DNA of 30,612 nt from CAVYPR01 sp052145775 (GCA_052145775.1 JBKQNY010000202.1:1-30612), one strand, 5' to 3'. Counted from the stretch's first letter, positions 1 through 8,474 are shown. Made by a program: numbers and translations. The notes: generated by a model not told the origin, from the sequence alone.

Positions 1-549
1 GAGGCCGAGCGACAGCTCGTCGGCCACCAGCAGCTTGGGCGGGCACACCAGCACCTTGGCCAGTGAGAGCAGCCGCTGCTCCCCGCCCGACAGCGTCCCG
101 CCTCGCTGCTTGCGCCGGTTGGCCAGCATCGGGAACTCGTCGAACGTCCTCGCCAGGGCCGGCTTCACGAACTGGCGGCCGCCGCGTTGGCGGAAGGCCA
201 GGATCAGGTTCTCCTCGACCGTCAGGTTGGCGAAGATCCCCCGGCCCTCGGGGACGTGGCACAGACCGGACCGGGTGATGCGGTAGGCGGGCAGGCCGGT
301 CACGTCATGGCCGCCGATGTGCACCGATCCCGAGGTCACCGGCAGGAGCCCCGAGACCACCCGGGCCACCGTCGACTTGCCCGCCCCGTTGGAGCCCAAG
401 AGGGCGACGACGCCCCCCGCCGGCACGCTGAAGGTCACGTCGAACAGCGCACGGTAGGGGCCGTAGGCGGCGCTCACGTGGTCGACCTCGAGGGCCAGCG
501 GCTCCCCGGCGAGGTCCCCCTCGGTGGTCGGGGCGGCCTGGGCGGTCAC
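1..549 (-). CDS. livF: Liv-type ABC transporter ATPase, LivF-like (partial)
   Basis: This is the second ATP-binding subunit of a branched-chain-amino-acid-type (HAAT) importer; it hydrolyses ATP at the cytoplasmic face of the permease. The translated minus strand shows Walker A GSNGAGKST, the signature LSGGEQ and Walker B LLVADE followed by LSLGL, which is the LivF pattern. The protein runs off the left edge, so its C-terminal part with the H-loop is missing. The start is GTG at 549, overlapping the TGA of the upstream LivG gene in a GTGA junction, which indicates translational coupling. It is the last visible gene of an operon with LivG, the fused permease and a binding protein. The family is clear; the transported substrate is not known. 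Confidence 0.93.
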   Translation of the reverse strand, partial: MTAQAAPTTEGDLAGEPLALEVDHVSAAYGPYRALFDVTFSVPAGGVVALLGSNGAGKSTVARVVSGLLPVTSGSVHIGGHDVTGLPAYRITRSGLCHVPEGRGIFANLTVEENLILAFRQRGGRQFVKPALARTFDEFPMLANRRKQRGGTLSGGEQRLLSLAKVLVCPPKLLVADELSLGL

Positions 550-1409
550 GTCGTGATCCCCAGGTAGGCGTGGCGCACGTCGGGGTCGGCCATGACCTCG
601 TCGAAGGTGCCCTGGGCGATGATCTGGCCCAGATCCATCACGATGCACCGGTCGACCACGTCGCTCACCATGCCCAGGTCGTGCTCGACCAGGAGCACCG
701 CCATCCCTCGCTCGGTCTGAAGCGTCCGCAGGACACCCGCCAGCTCCCGGGTCTCGTAGACGTCGAGGCCCGACGAGGGCTCATCGGCCATGAGGACCCG
801 CGGGTCGCCCACCAGGGCCCGGGCCAGCTCGACCAGCCGGCACATGCCCAGCCCGAGGGCCGCCACCGGGGTGTTGGCGCTGCCCGACAGCCCCACCAGC
901 TCCAGCACCTCGTCGACGTGGTCGATCTCCTCGGGCCGGGGGCCGCTGCGGTTGCACAGGTCCTTCCACAGCCGCCCGTCGCCCCGCCGGGAGCGCTCGG
1001 CCACCATCAGGTGCTCGCGCACGGTGAGGTCGGGGAAGACCTCGATGCGCTGGTAGGTGCGGCCGATGCCCAGGCGGGCCCGGCGGTAGGTGGGGACCTG
1101 GGTGAGCTCGACCCCGTCGAGCTCCACCGACCCCTCCTCGGGGCGGAGCTGGCCACAGACGCAGTTGAACACCGTCGTCTTGCCCGCGCCGTTGGGCCCG
1201 ACCAGGCCCACGCTCTCGCCGCGCTCGATGGAGAAGGTCACATCGCTCACCGCTTTGATGCCGCCGAACTGCTTGGAGAGCCCGCGCACCTCGAGGAGAG
1301 GCGTCGGGTCCCCGAGCAGGGAGCGGCCGTCGCCCACCGTCGAGCGGTCGGGCACCTTGGTGCCGTTGCGGCCCAGGCGGATGCGCGAGCGCATGAGGCG
1401 GTCAGGCAT
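546..1409 (-). CDS. livG: Liv-type ABC transporter ATPase, LivG-like
   Basis: First ATP-binding subunit of HAAT system 1. The ATG at 1409 gives 287 residues, close to the family length, and overlaps the end of the permease gene by 8 bases. A longer reading from 1571 would add about 54 low-complexity Arg/Ser/Gly residues inside the permease gene and is rejected. Visible motifs are Walker A GPNGAGKTT, Walker B VLMADEPSSGLD and an H-loop LLVEHD. The signature loop reads ALGLGMCRLVELARAL instead of a standard LSGGQ, a degeneracy also seen in the second LivG of this window. The IGRTYQRIEVF segment matches the Q-loop region of LivG. Its partners are the permease upstream and LivF downstream. Confidence 0.93.
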   Translation of the reverse strand: MPDRLMRSRIRLGRNGTKVPDRSTVGDGRSLLGDPTPLLEVRGLSKQFGGIKAVSDVTFSIERGESVGLVGPNGAGKTTVFNCVCGQLRPEEGSVELDGVELTQVPTYRRARLGIGRTYQRIEVFPDLTVREHLMVAERSRRGDGRLWKDLCNRSGPRPEEIDHVDEVLELVGLSGSANTPVAALGLGMCRLVELARALVGDPRVLMADEPSSGLDVYETRELAGVLRTLQTERGMAVLLVEHDLGMVSDVVDRCIVMDLGQIIAQGTFDEVMADPDVRHAYLGITT

Positions 1410-3420
1410 TCTTTCCCCCCGCCCCGAACAGTGGGCCCGGGGCCCCCGGCGGCCCCTCGGCCGACATGGCCAGCTGGCGCGGCTGAAGGAAGAGCCGCTC
1501 GAAGCGCGCCGTCCACCGGCGTTTCTGGAACTCGAGGACCCCTTCGGGATGGAGCGAGTAGGTGAGCGCACCGAAGGCGAAGAGGACGACGGTCAGCCCC
1601 TGGAACCGCTGCGGGGCGTATGTGAGCAGCTGCTGGATGACCACGAAGCCGATGCCTCCTTGGATGGCACCCTCCACGGTAGACACGCCGGTCGTGACCA
1701 CGATCACCACGAAGACGAGCGAGTACTCGTAGCTGAACTGGTGGGGGCTGATCCGGCCCTGCTGCATCGTGAGCAGGGTCCCTCCGATCCCGGCCACCGC
1801 CCCCGAGAGGGCGAAGATGAGCACCCGCTGCCAGGAGAGGTTGATGCCCACGCCGGCGGCGCCGGTCTCGCTGCCCCGCATGGCGGCCAGGTAGCCACCG
1901 ACGGTGCCCCGTCGCAAGAGCAGCACCGCCGACACGACCACCACCAGGACCACCATGAGCAGGATGAACATCGGGTGGCCGCTCGGATCGAAGAAGTTGA
2001 TCCGCCCGAACCAGCTGCGCTTCATAATGAGCCCACCTGTCCCGTTGCTCACCGCTTTCTGACTGAAAATGGCGTTGTCGAAGAGCAGGGCCGCGGCCAG
2101 GGTCATGAGGGCCAGCCCCAGACCCTTCAGGCGCAGGCTGCTGAGTGCCAGCACCGAGGCCACGACCGCAGCCGCTACCGCCCCGACGAGCCCCCCGACC
2201 AGGAAGTTCAACCCGAAGTGATTGGCCAGCTGGCCGGCGGTGAAGGCGGCCACCCCGGCCAAGGTGGCCTGGCAGAGCGACAGCTGTCCCCCCATGCCGG
2301 TGATGAGGGTGATCGACAGGAAGATGGTGGAGAGGGCCAACCCGGCGTTAAAGACGTTTTCCCAGGTCTTGGGCATCCAGGTCAGCATCGAGATCACGAA
2401 TGCGGCCAGCAGCACGTACCACGCGGACTTAATGATGCGGTCGAACTGGGGCGACCTCGAGGCGGCGGCGGTGGGCGGGGTCGGTGGATCGACGGTGGCC
2501 AAGGGGTCCTTCGAGTCGTCGAGGGAGCGCAGCCCCGGCACGAAGAGGAGCGCCCCCACGAGCGCGATGAAGGGCAGGGCCGGCAGGACCGCCGCGTACC
2601 ACACGCTGTTGGGTGTGAGGTAGCCCCGGGCGGTCAGGCTGATCACGCCCAGCAGTACGCCCACCCCGGCGGCGATCGGCATGGACCGCAGCACCCCCCA
2701 GGCGGCGGCGGCGATGGCCGCCACCATGAGGGTGATGTAGATCTGTGTCCCCAAGATGGTGTTGAGCGGCGAGGAGGCGAACAGCACCCCGACCAGGCCG
2801 GCCATCAAGCCCGAGACCGCCCAGGCCACGGCCACCACCCCGCCGGCGTTGACTCCGTCGAGCTGGACCAGCCGGCGGCTCTCCACCGCCCCACGCATGC
2901 GCAGCCCGAGCGGGGTGAAGCGCATGAGGATCACCAGGGCCACCAGCATGATGACCGTGAAGATCACGGTGCTGGCGTCGAACCCTGTGATCGGGAAAGC
3001 CGAGATGCCGAAGAGGTGGAAGTAGAATGTGGAGCTGAACCCGATGGGTGGGGTGGCCGTGAGGTTGCCGTTGCCAAACAGGATCGGGAGCAGCGTGGGG
3101 ATCCCGACCAGGAGGCTCAACCCGGTCACCAGCTTGGCCGTGGAGTTGGTGGACGGGATGTGCCGGAATAGCAGTCGGTCGAAGGCGAGGCCGAGCCCCG
3201 GCCCCACCACCAGCACCGCCAGCACGAAGGCCGTCCACACCGGCCAGTGCCGGGTCTCGATCAGCCAGGCGAAGAGGAAGGCCGAGGCGTAGGCCTGGGC
3301 GCCGTAGGCGAAGTTGAAGACCCCGGTGGCCTGGTAGGTGAGGACCAGGCCGACGGCGAAGATGGCGTAGGCACAGCCATAGGGGATGCCGGGAATGGCG
3401 AAACCGAAGAACTGCTCCAC
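1402..3420 (-). CDS. Fused LivH-LivM branched-chain-type ABC permease
   Basis: This 672-residue inner-membrane protein joins both permease subunits of a HAAT importer in one chain. Residues 1 to about 300 are LivH-like (N-terminal GIPYGCAYAIFAVGLVLTYQ, then repeated membrane segments). A polar linker of about 45 residues rich in Asp, Pro and Ser follows (around 300-345). Residues from about 350 to 640 are LivM-like, with TGMGGQLSLCQATLAGVAAF and the ATP-binding-subunit coupling region near GTVGGYLAAMRGSE. The C-terminus is a Pro/Gly-rich cytoplasmic tail. The ATG at 3420 is the first methionine of the conserved N-terminus. The gene lies 34 bases after the binding-protein stop and overlaps LivG by 8 bases, so it belongs to one operon. 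Such fusions are known in Actinobacteria. Confidence 0.92.
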   Translation of the reverse strand: MEQFFGFAIPGIPYGCAYAIFAVGLVLTYQATGVFNFAYGAQAYASAFLFAWLIETRHWPVWTAFVLAVLVVGPGLGLAFDRLLFRHIPSTNSTAKLVTGLSLLVGIPTLLPILFGNGNLTATPPIGFSSTFYFHLFGISAFPITGFDASTVIFTVIMLVALVILMRFTPLGLRMRGAVESRRLVQLDGVNAGGVVAVAWAVSGLMAGLVGVLFASSPLNTILGTQIYITLMVAAIAAAAWGVLRSMPIAAGVGVLLGVISLTARGYLTPNSVWYAAVLPALPFIALVGALLFVPGLRSLDDSKDPLATVDPPTPPTAAASRSPQFDRIIKSAWYVLLAAFVISMLTWMPKTWENVFNAGLALSTIFLSITLITGMGGQLSLCQATLAGVAAFTAGQLANHFGLNFLVGGLVGAVAAAVVASVLALSSLRLKGLGLALMTLAAALLFDNAIFSQKAVSNGTGGLIMKRSWFGRINFFDPSGHPMFILLMVVLVVVVSAVLLLRRGTVGGYLAAMRGSETGAAGVGINLSWQRVLIFALSGAVAGIGGTLLTMQQGRISPHQFSYEYSLVFVVIVVTTGVSTVEGAIQGGIGFVVIQQLLTYAPQRFQGLTVVLFAFGALTYSLHPEGVLEFQKRRWTARFERLFLQPRQLAMSAEGPPGAPGPLFGAGGKNA

Positions 3421-3454
3421 TGACGCGCCCCGCGGCCCCCGACCCGCCCGCCGA

Positions 3455-4822
3455 TCAGTGCACGGCCGGACCGGGAGTGCCCGGCCGGGTGGCCACCGGT
3501 GTCGGGTGCTTCGGTGTCTTGTCGAAGCAGACGAAGACCTGCTTGCCTGTGTTCAGGACCGGGAGGAGCTTGGTCCCCTGGGCCTGGACGAAGGCCTCGC
3601 AGTAGGGCTCGGTGACGGTGGTGTGTGTGTACTCCCAGTTCATCGGGGTGTACAGGCCACCGGCCGTGAACTGCGTCAGGCGGTTGGTGGCCTGCACCAC
3701 GCTGGCCTGGGTGAAGTTCTTGCCGGCCGCCTCGATGCCCGCCACCAACAGGGCCGCCGACTCCCAACCCTGGAGGGCGATGTTGTCCCCGGCGACCGAC
3801 GGCTCGTACTTCTTGATGGCCGCGTTGTAGGCCGCCAACCCCGGGTAGGTCCCGGGGTACTTTGTGTTGGCGGCCGAGGGCACGTTCCCCTCGCCGAAGA
3901 ACACGCCCTGCAGGAGGCTCGAGTTCTTGGTGATCACCGACTGGTTGGGGACTGTGAGCCAGAGCATCTTGGCATCGAGGCCATACTCCTTGGATGCCCT
4001 GGCGAGGGAGAGGTTCCCACCGATTGTCATGCAGCTGATGATGAAGTCCGCGCCCGCCGCCTTGAGGCGCTGGACGTCGGGGGTGACGTTGGGGTTGAGC
4101 GGTGTGAGCTTCAGGTCGTCGTAGGCGACGTTGACGCCGTTCTTCTTCAACCCTGTGACGAAGGTGGAGCAGGCGTTGGACGAGCTCGACACGCCGTAGG
4201 CGAGGACACCGGCGGTCTTTATCTTCTCCTTCTTGACGAGATACGTCAGCCCTGGGATGAGGGTGTGGTATGTCTGGGTCGACCCGCCGGCGGCGAAGAG
4301 ATTCGGGGCCTTTGTCCAGTCCCCGGTCACGTTGTAGCCGTAGGTCGGGGTGCAGGTCGAGACGAAGTAGGTGGGGCTGAACCAGTAGGACGAGACGATG
4401 GTGGCGAAGGCGTGGTCCTGGTCGATGGCCGTGTGGGTGAGGGATGCGAATCGGGTGCCTGTCCCCCCGTCGTTCAGGTTGTAGGCGAGCTTGATCTTGC
4501 GCCCGTCGACCCCGCCCTTGGCATCGATCATGTCGAAGTAGGCCTCGGCCCCGGGCACGAGCCCCGAGAACCCGGCCGATATCGAGCCGGTCAGGGTGGA
4601 GATGCCGGCCACGTTGATTGTGGTGGCCGTGACCCCCGGCGCGCTGGTGCCGGTGCCGGCCGGGCACTGCAGGGAGGAGGCGGGCGAGATCGGTGGCGTT
4701 GTGGCCGCCGCGGCCGCCCCGGCCCCGAAGACCGCGGTCGAAGAGGCCGCCGTCACCAGGGCAACCAGGGCCACCCCAAACCTGGACAGACCCCCAGATT
4801 CCCCGTCGCCCCGCAGTTGCAT
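3455..4822 (-). CDS. Liv-type ABC transporter substrate-binding protein 1
   Basis: Periplasmic-binding-protein-like receptor (family PBP1, LivJ/LivK type) feeding system 1. The ATG at 4822 is preferred because a purine-rich AGAAGGGGG lies just upstream and the resulting N-terminus is a clean signal peptide: charged start, hydrophobic FGVALVALVTAASSTAVF, then an Ala-rich cleavage region near residue 40. An upstream start at 4921 would bury this signal and is rejected. The mature protein begins with the family pattern INVAGISTLTGSIS and continues with AEAYFDMIDAKGGVDGRKIKL. It has about 455 residues. No lipobox cysteine is visible, so its anchoring is unclear. It leads the operon with the permease and two ATPases. 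The ligand is unknown; in this family it may be an amino acid, an amide or an aromatic or other organic acid. Confidence 0.9.
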   Translation of the reverse strand: MQLRGDGESGGLSRFGVALVALVTAASSTAVFGAGAAAAATTPPISPASSLQCPAGTGTSAPGVTATTINVAGISTLTGSISAGFSGLVPGAEAYFDMIDAKGGVDGRKIKLAYNLNDGGTGTRFASLTHTAIDQDHAFATIVSSYWFSPTYFVSTCTPTYGYNVTGDWTKAPNLFAAGGSTQTYHTLIPGLTYLVKKEKIKTAGVLAYGVSSSSNACSTFVTGLKKNGVNVAYDDLKLTPLNPNVTPDVQRLKAAGADFIISCMTIGGNLSLARASKEYGLDAKMLWLTVPNQSVITKNSSLLQGVFFGEGNVPSAANTKYPGTYPGLAAYNAAIKKYEPSVAGDNIALQGWESAALLVAGIEAAGKNFTQASVVQATNRLTQFTAGGLYTPMNWEYTHTTVTEPYCEAFVQAQGTKLLPVLNTGKQVFVCFDKTPKHPTPVATRPGTPGPAVH

Positions 4823-4891
4823 GCCGCCCCCTTCTGTCGATCCGCCGACCTTGGTCAGCGGCGGTTGCGTGACCCCCGGTGACGGGTGCGG

Positions 4892-4897
4892 ACGATA
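4892..4897 (-). promoter_or_regulatory. Candidate -10 element for binding-protein 1 operon
   Basis: The minus strand carries TATCGT about 70 bases before the ATG at 4822, with a weak TGCACG 17 bases further upstream as a possible -35. The same TATCGT hexamer occurs upstream of the Rieske gene. This is pattern reading only; no start site is known. Confidence 0.3.
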
Positions 4898-4984
4898 GTC
4901 CACCTCCCGTTCACCGTGCACGAGACACTACCGCCGAGCCTCTGCGGGCGGCCGTCGCCCCTGGGTGGTGCGCAGACCCCCGAA

Positions 4985-6670
4985 TCACCCGAGAAACAGC
5001 CGTTCTCGGTCGTACTCCCGCAGGGCCAGCACCTCCCGCTCGTCGACCGGGTCCAGCTCCTCGATCTGCCGGGCCGGCTCGGGGTCCCAGCCGCACGCGG
5101 CGACCAGCTGGCGCACCCGCTCGGCGACCGATCCCTCCCCGGCCGGGACGGCGGCCACCCGCAGGACGCCGTCGAGGCGGCGCAGGACGCCGCGGTCGGT
5201 GACCACGCTGGTCACGGCGTGGCCCGGGGAGGTGACGTAGGCCACGTCGGCCGGCAGGCGCTCGGGGCGGGCCATGGTCACCACCACGCAGGCCGCGGCC
5301 CGGCTGGCCACGTCGTTGGCCCCGCCCGAGCCGACGAGGAAGCGGTCCCCGGCCAGCAACGTCGAGTTGAGGTTGCCGTGACGGTCGACCTCGGCCGCCC
5401 CCAGGCAGCCGACCACGGTCGTCCCCGGCCCCCCGACCACCATGCCGAGCACGGACGAGGCGTCCGAGAGCATGGTCGTGGACGGGAAGACCCGATGGTT
5501 GAAGATGTACGGGTCGGCCGGCGTGGGGTGGTAGCCCCACAGGCCGAGCTCGGCCGTGAGGTGCACCGCCCGGCCGCCCTCACGGGTCCGGGCCACCGCC
5601 ACCCAGGCGGCCAGGTTGGCCACCCCGGCCCCGGCCAGGACGGCGTCGGCCCCCACCCGCTCCACCGTGCCGGCGACCTCGCGGGCGGCCAGGACGGCCG
5701 CCACCTCCCACCGGCTGGGCGGCCCCGGCGGCACGGGGTGGGCGGCGTCGTCGAGCTCCCAGCTGGCGGGGTCGGCCCGGGCGCTAAGGGCGGCGAGCCG
5801 GTCGGCCCCGAGCACGTCGAGGTAGGCCCGGTGGTCCGGGGGGTCCAGGGCGTAGGTGCGGGCGAAGGCGGCGAAGTCGCCGCGCGCCGCCTCGGCGGCG
5901 GCCGACCAGAACGGAATGTCCTCGCCGTAGCCGGCCACCGGGAGCCCCCCGGCGTAACAGCCGCCGGGGTGCGCCCCGAACGGCGCCTCCACCACGGCCA
6001 GCACCCGATGGGACGGGATCCTGACCCGCTGCCCCAGGCCGTCGAGGCTGTCGACCACACGCTCCACCGTGGCCACCACCCCCCGCCGTGCCGCCCAGGC
6101 GCCCCACACCCCCTCGAGGAGCGGCTCGGAGACGGCCAGGTTGCCCTCGGTGTCGGCCACGGCGGCGTGGAGGAGGGCCACGTCGGGGGCGAGCGGGGCC
6201 AGCAGGCCGATCCCCTCCTCGGGTCCCTGCCCGAAGGGCGAGGCGACCGTGGCGAACCCGTCGTTGCCGGCCATCGACGACCCGGCGAGCGACCCGGTCA
6301 CCACGGCCGGCAGCCCGCGGGCCGCCGCCTCGAGCCGCTGGGCCAAGGTGAGGATCGACCAGTGCTCGACCTCGACCGCCCCCGACTGGTACCCGCGGCA
6401 GAAGATGGGGTTCGGGTTGTAGGTGGGGAAGCTGTTGCCCGAGTAGGCGGTCACCACCCGGCGCACCAGCCCGCCCTCGAAGAAGAGCGCCCCCAGCGCC
6501 CCCAGGCTGGTCATCACCAGGGTGAAGCCCGGGTCCTCGCCCCAGAACTGGCGGGCCAGCTCCCGGGCGGCCGCCGTCCAGCGGCTGTGTCCGAGCATGA
6601 CGTGGATTGAGTCGCCGGGCCGCACGTTGCGCTCGACGGCGTCGGCCAGCGAGCACCCGATCACCGCCAC
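4985..6670 (-). CDS. Family I CoA-transferase, alpha and beta halves in one chain
   Basis: A 561-residue protein resembling a head-to-tail fusion of glutaconate CoA-transferase-type subunits A and B. Family I enzymes move CoA between acyl groups through a glutamyl-CoA intermediate, while the related IpdAB proteins hydrolyse a steroid ring. The N-terminal half (about 1-290) has the A-type pattern SLADAVERNVRPGDSIHVML and FARTYALDPPDHRAYLD at its end. The C-terminal half has TAELGLWGY, where Glu374 sits at the position expected for the catalytic Glu, GCLGAAEVDRHGNLNSTLL and GSGGAND. The GTG at 6670 follows a good GGAGG with about 9-base spacing. It stands alone on the minus strand upstream of the transporter operon. 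Whether it is a transferase or an IpdAB-like hydrolase cannot be decided from sequence alone. Confidence 0.85.
   Translation of the reverse strand: MAVIGCSLADAVERNVRPGDSIHVMLGHSRWTAAARELARQFWGEDPGFTLVMTSLGALGALFFEGGLVRRVVTAYSGNSFPTYNPNPIFCRGYQSGAVEVEHWSILTLAQRLEAAARGLPAVVTGSLAGSSMAGNDGFATVASPFGQGPEEGIGLLAPLAPDVALLHAAVADTEGNLAVSEPLLEGVWGAWAARRGVVATVERVVDSLDGLGQRVRIPSHRVLAVVEAPFGAHPGGCYAGGLPVAGYGEDIPFWSAAAEAARGDFAAFARTYALDPPDHRAYLDVLGADRLAALSARADPASWELDDAAHPVPPGPPSRWEVAAVLAAREVAGTVERVGADAVLAGAGVANLAAWVAVARTREGGRAVHLTAELGLWGYHPTPADPYIFNHRVFPSTTMLSDASSVLGMVVGGPGTTVVGCLGAAEVDRHGNLNSTLLAGDRFLVGSGGANDVASRAAACVVVTMARPERLPADVAYVTSPGHAVTSVVTDRGVLRRLDGVLRVAAVPAGEGSVAERVRQLVAACGWDPEPARQIEELDPVDEREVLALREYDRERLFLG
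4989..5009. repeat. Inverted repeat at the end of the CoA-transferase gene
   Basis: Perfect 7-base arms CCGAGAA and TTCTCGG enclose a 7-base spacer. The repeat covers the last codons of the CoA-transferase and ends next to its TGA at 4985. It has no T-run, so it is a poor intrinsic terminator. Its GAGAACG...TTCTCG core resembles the promoter element at 22341, so it might be an operator for the binding-protein gene about 165 bases away. A coding coincidence is possible. Confidence 0.35.
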
Positions 6671-6774
6671 CTTGCGGCCCTCCTCGCCCCCGCCAGTCCG
6701 CCATGGCCGCGCATCGGCGCCACGTTACGCCGCCCGGGCCGATGTGACCGGCGGCCGAGCGGCACCACCCGCTG

Positions 6775-7104
6775 CTACGGAACGGGCTCGACCGCGACGT
6801 CGATCGACGAGGCCCCGGCGTCGGGAACCCTGGGCTGCCCCCACACCTCGACCGGGAACGACACCGTGACCAGCGAGCAGAACAGCCAAAGCAGGTTCCG
6901 GTCCTCGTCGCGGATCCCCTCCAACGACACGCCCTGCAAGTACTCGGTCCCGTCCTTCAGACGGGGGAAGGCAGCGTCGTAGAAGGCCTGGAGCTCGTCC
7001 ATCGAGCTGCCGAGGCGCTTGGCGTAGCGGTCCTTCTCGCTCGGCAGGATCCAGTCGCCGAACGGCTCGAGGTCGGCGAAGTCGGGGGGAAGCATGGCGG
7101 CCAC
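6775..7104 (-). CDS. Small conserved-looking protein paired with the Rieske oxygenase
   Basis: A 109-residue protein I do not recognise. The GTG at 7104 begins 6 bases after the TGA of the Rieske gene, with GAGGGA just upstream, so the two are probably co-transcribed and coupled; an ATG at 7095 is an alternative start. The sequence is soluble, rather acidic, rich in Trp and Phe (for example FGDWILPSEKDRYAKRLG and LLWLFCSLVTVSFPVEVWG), with no signal peptide or metal-binding cysteine cluster. It is too short for an oxygenase beta subunit (about 160-180 residues) and lacks ferredoxin or reductase motifs. Its GC-rich codon use matches its neighbours. A structural or accessory partner of the oxygenase is a guess from position only. 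Confidence 0.7.
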   Translation of the reverse strand: MAAMLPPDFADLEPFGDWILPSEKDRYAKRLGSSMDELQAFYDAAFPRLKDGTEYLQGVSLEGIRDEDRNLLWLFCSLVTVSFPVEVWGQPRVPDAGASSIDVAVEPVP

Positions 7105-7110
7105 CGTCCC

Positions 7111-8394
7111 TCAGCGCGCCACCGGGACGCGGGCCGCCGCCCCCGTCCGGCCGCGGCGGTACTCGTCGACGTACTGGCGGCAGGTCTGGTGGAGGTGCCG
7201 GAGCGCGATCTCCTGGTCGCAGAGGGGGAACTCGCCGACCACCCCGCTCTCGAGCATGGACTGGGTGGCTTCGAGGGTGTTGCCGTCCTGCATGCCGTAC
7301 TCCTTGAAGGTCACGACCGCCAGCTCCTGCTGGAGGCGCTCGTAGGCGTTGGTGGGCGGGACGAAGTAGAGCGACGTCTCGAAGATGTGGGTGTTGTAGG
7401 AGGTCGGCCAGTAGTGGTACGTGAGATACCAGTTCGGCTTCCAGATGAGCAGCATGAAGTTGGGGAAGAACAGGAACGAGTCCTCGCCCCACGACCTGTG
7501 CTTGGCGGGGTTGAGCCCCTCGGGCAGCTCGCCGATGTCGGGGGCGTCCCACACCCCGAACAGGCCGCTGCGGAGCACCTGCTCGATCGGCTTCACCATG
7601 CTCGGGTCCTTGGGGGGCGCCATCCCGCCCCAGGACGACACGACGGAGTGGGGACCGTCGATGTCATAGGCGAGGGCCTCGTAGCCATAGCTCTGCAGCT
7701 TGCGCGACTCGTCGGAGACGGACTGCTTCGCGTGCAGCACGGGTGCGTGGTAGAACTCCATGAAGGCGTCGATGAAGAGCTTCCAGTTGCTCCCGACCTC
7801 CGCCCGGTACGTGTGCTTCTGGGTCATCAGGTGGAACGGGTACGACTCGATGCCTGCGGCCAGTCGTCCGAGGTAGTCCTTGAGCGGCTGGGCCTCGGGG
7901 TCGAACGTCACGAAGAGGAAGCCGGCCCACTCCTCGACCCTCACCGGCACCAGCCCGAAGTCCGCCTTGTCGAGGTCGAAGAACTCGGACTCTTGCTGCA
8001 CGAAGGTGAGCTGACCCTCAAGGTCGTAGCGCCAGCCGTGGTACTTGCAGGTGAACTGGCGGCAGACCCCGCTGGTCTCCTGGCGCGGGAAGTCGTTCCA
8101 CACCAGCTTGTTGCCGCGGTGACGGCAGATGTTGTGGAACGCCCGGACCTCGCCGCCCATGTCCCGGACGACGATCACCGAGGTGCGCGCCGCGTCCAGC
8201 TCCTTGGTGAAGTAGGTGCCGTTCCTCGGGAGCTGCTCGACGCGCCCGACGTTCAGCCAGGTGCGGCGGAAGATCGCCTCGCGCTCGAGCTCGTAGGTCT
8301 CGGGCGAGATCGAGTCGTCGTAGGACACCGGGGTGGTGGCGAGCCCGAAGTGCTCGGTCCAGGTGCCCTCGGTGGGCTTTGTGAAGTGAGGCAT
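7111..8394 (-). CDS. Rieske non-haem iron oxygenase, alpha subunit
   Basis: A 427-residue aromatic-ring-hydroxylating-type oxygenase. The N-terminal Rieske [2Fe-2S] ligands are visible as Cys90-Arg-His92 and Cys116-x2-His119 (ICRHRGN and CKYHGW). The catalytic domain has NWKLFIDAFMEFYH with His216 and His221 as expected ligands of the mononuclear iron. Such enzymes insert oxygen into aromatic rings, steroids or alkyl amines and need an electron-transfer reductase, none of which is encoded in this window. The ATG at 8394 lies behind a GAGGAG on the minus strand. The gene is divergent from a TetR gene and carries a putative operator shared with the amidohydrolase at 14728. A small unknown gene follows directly. 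Substrate assignment (aromatic acid, steroid or other) is not supported by what can be seen. Confidence 0.93.
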   Translation of the reverse strand: MPHFTKPTEGTWTEHFGLATTPVSYDDSISPETYELEREAIFRRTWLNVGRVEQLPRNGTYFTKELDAARTSVIVVRDMGGEVRAFHNICRHRGNKLVWNDFPRQETSGVCRQFTCKYHGWRYDLEGQLTFVQQESEFFDLDKADFGLVPVRVEEWAGFLFVTFDPEAQPLKDYLGRLAAGIESYPFHLMTQKHTYRAEVGSNWKLFIDAFMEFYHAPVLHAKQSVSDESRKLQSYGYEALAYDIDGPHSVVSSWGGMAPPKDPSMVKPIEQVLRSGLFGVWDAPDIGELPEGLNPAKHRSWGEDSFLFFPNFMLLIWKPNWYLTYHYWPTSYNTHIFETSLYFVPPTNAYERLQQELAVVTFKEYGMQDGNTLEATQSMLESGVVGEFPLCDQEIALRHLHQTCRQYVDEYRRGRTGAAARVPVAR

Positions 8395-8428
8395 GTGGCA
8401 AGGCTCCTCGTCCCGTCGGCCAGCCTCG

Positions 8429-8434
8429 ACGATA
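8429..8434 (-). promoter_or_regulatory. Candidate -10 element of the Rieske gene
   Basis: The minus strand reads TATCGT about 35 bases before the ATG at 8394. Counting 17 bases upstream places the -35 hexamer on the TTCTCG end of the shared 17-base element (8452-8468), so a protein bound there could block polymerase. Confidence 0.35.
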
Positions 8435-8451
8435 GCAGGGGTCTCCGCCTG

Positions 8452-8468
8452 CGAGAAGGTCGTTTCCG
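8452..8468 (-). promoter_or_regulatory. Shared 17-base putative operator, site A
   Basis: On the minus strand, in the direction of the Rieske gene, this reads CGGAAACGACCTTCTCG. The identical 17 bases occur at 14702-14718 directly before the amidohydrolase gene in the same orientation to its gene. It lies in the 248-base region between the divergent Rieske and TetR genes, 6 bases from the palindrome at 8475. The regulator is not proven; the adjacent TetR protein is the obvious candidate. Confidence 0.55.
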
Positions 8469-8474
8469 TATTGT

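Noticed and set aside
1090..3171. 693-codon plus-strand open frame opposite the fused permease
   Set aside because: It is antisense to a clear membrane-protein gene, is rich in His, Gly, Glu and Arg in the way high-GC shadow frames are, and has no domain.
4985..6670. Firm assignment as IpdAB steroid-ring hydrolase
   Set aside because: The GSGGAND and catalytic-Glu context fit CoA-transferases at least as well, and no other cholesterol-ring gene is present in the window.
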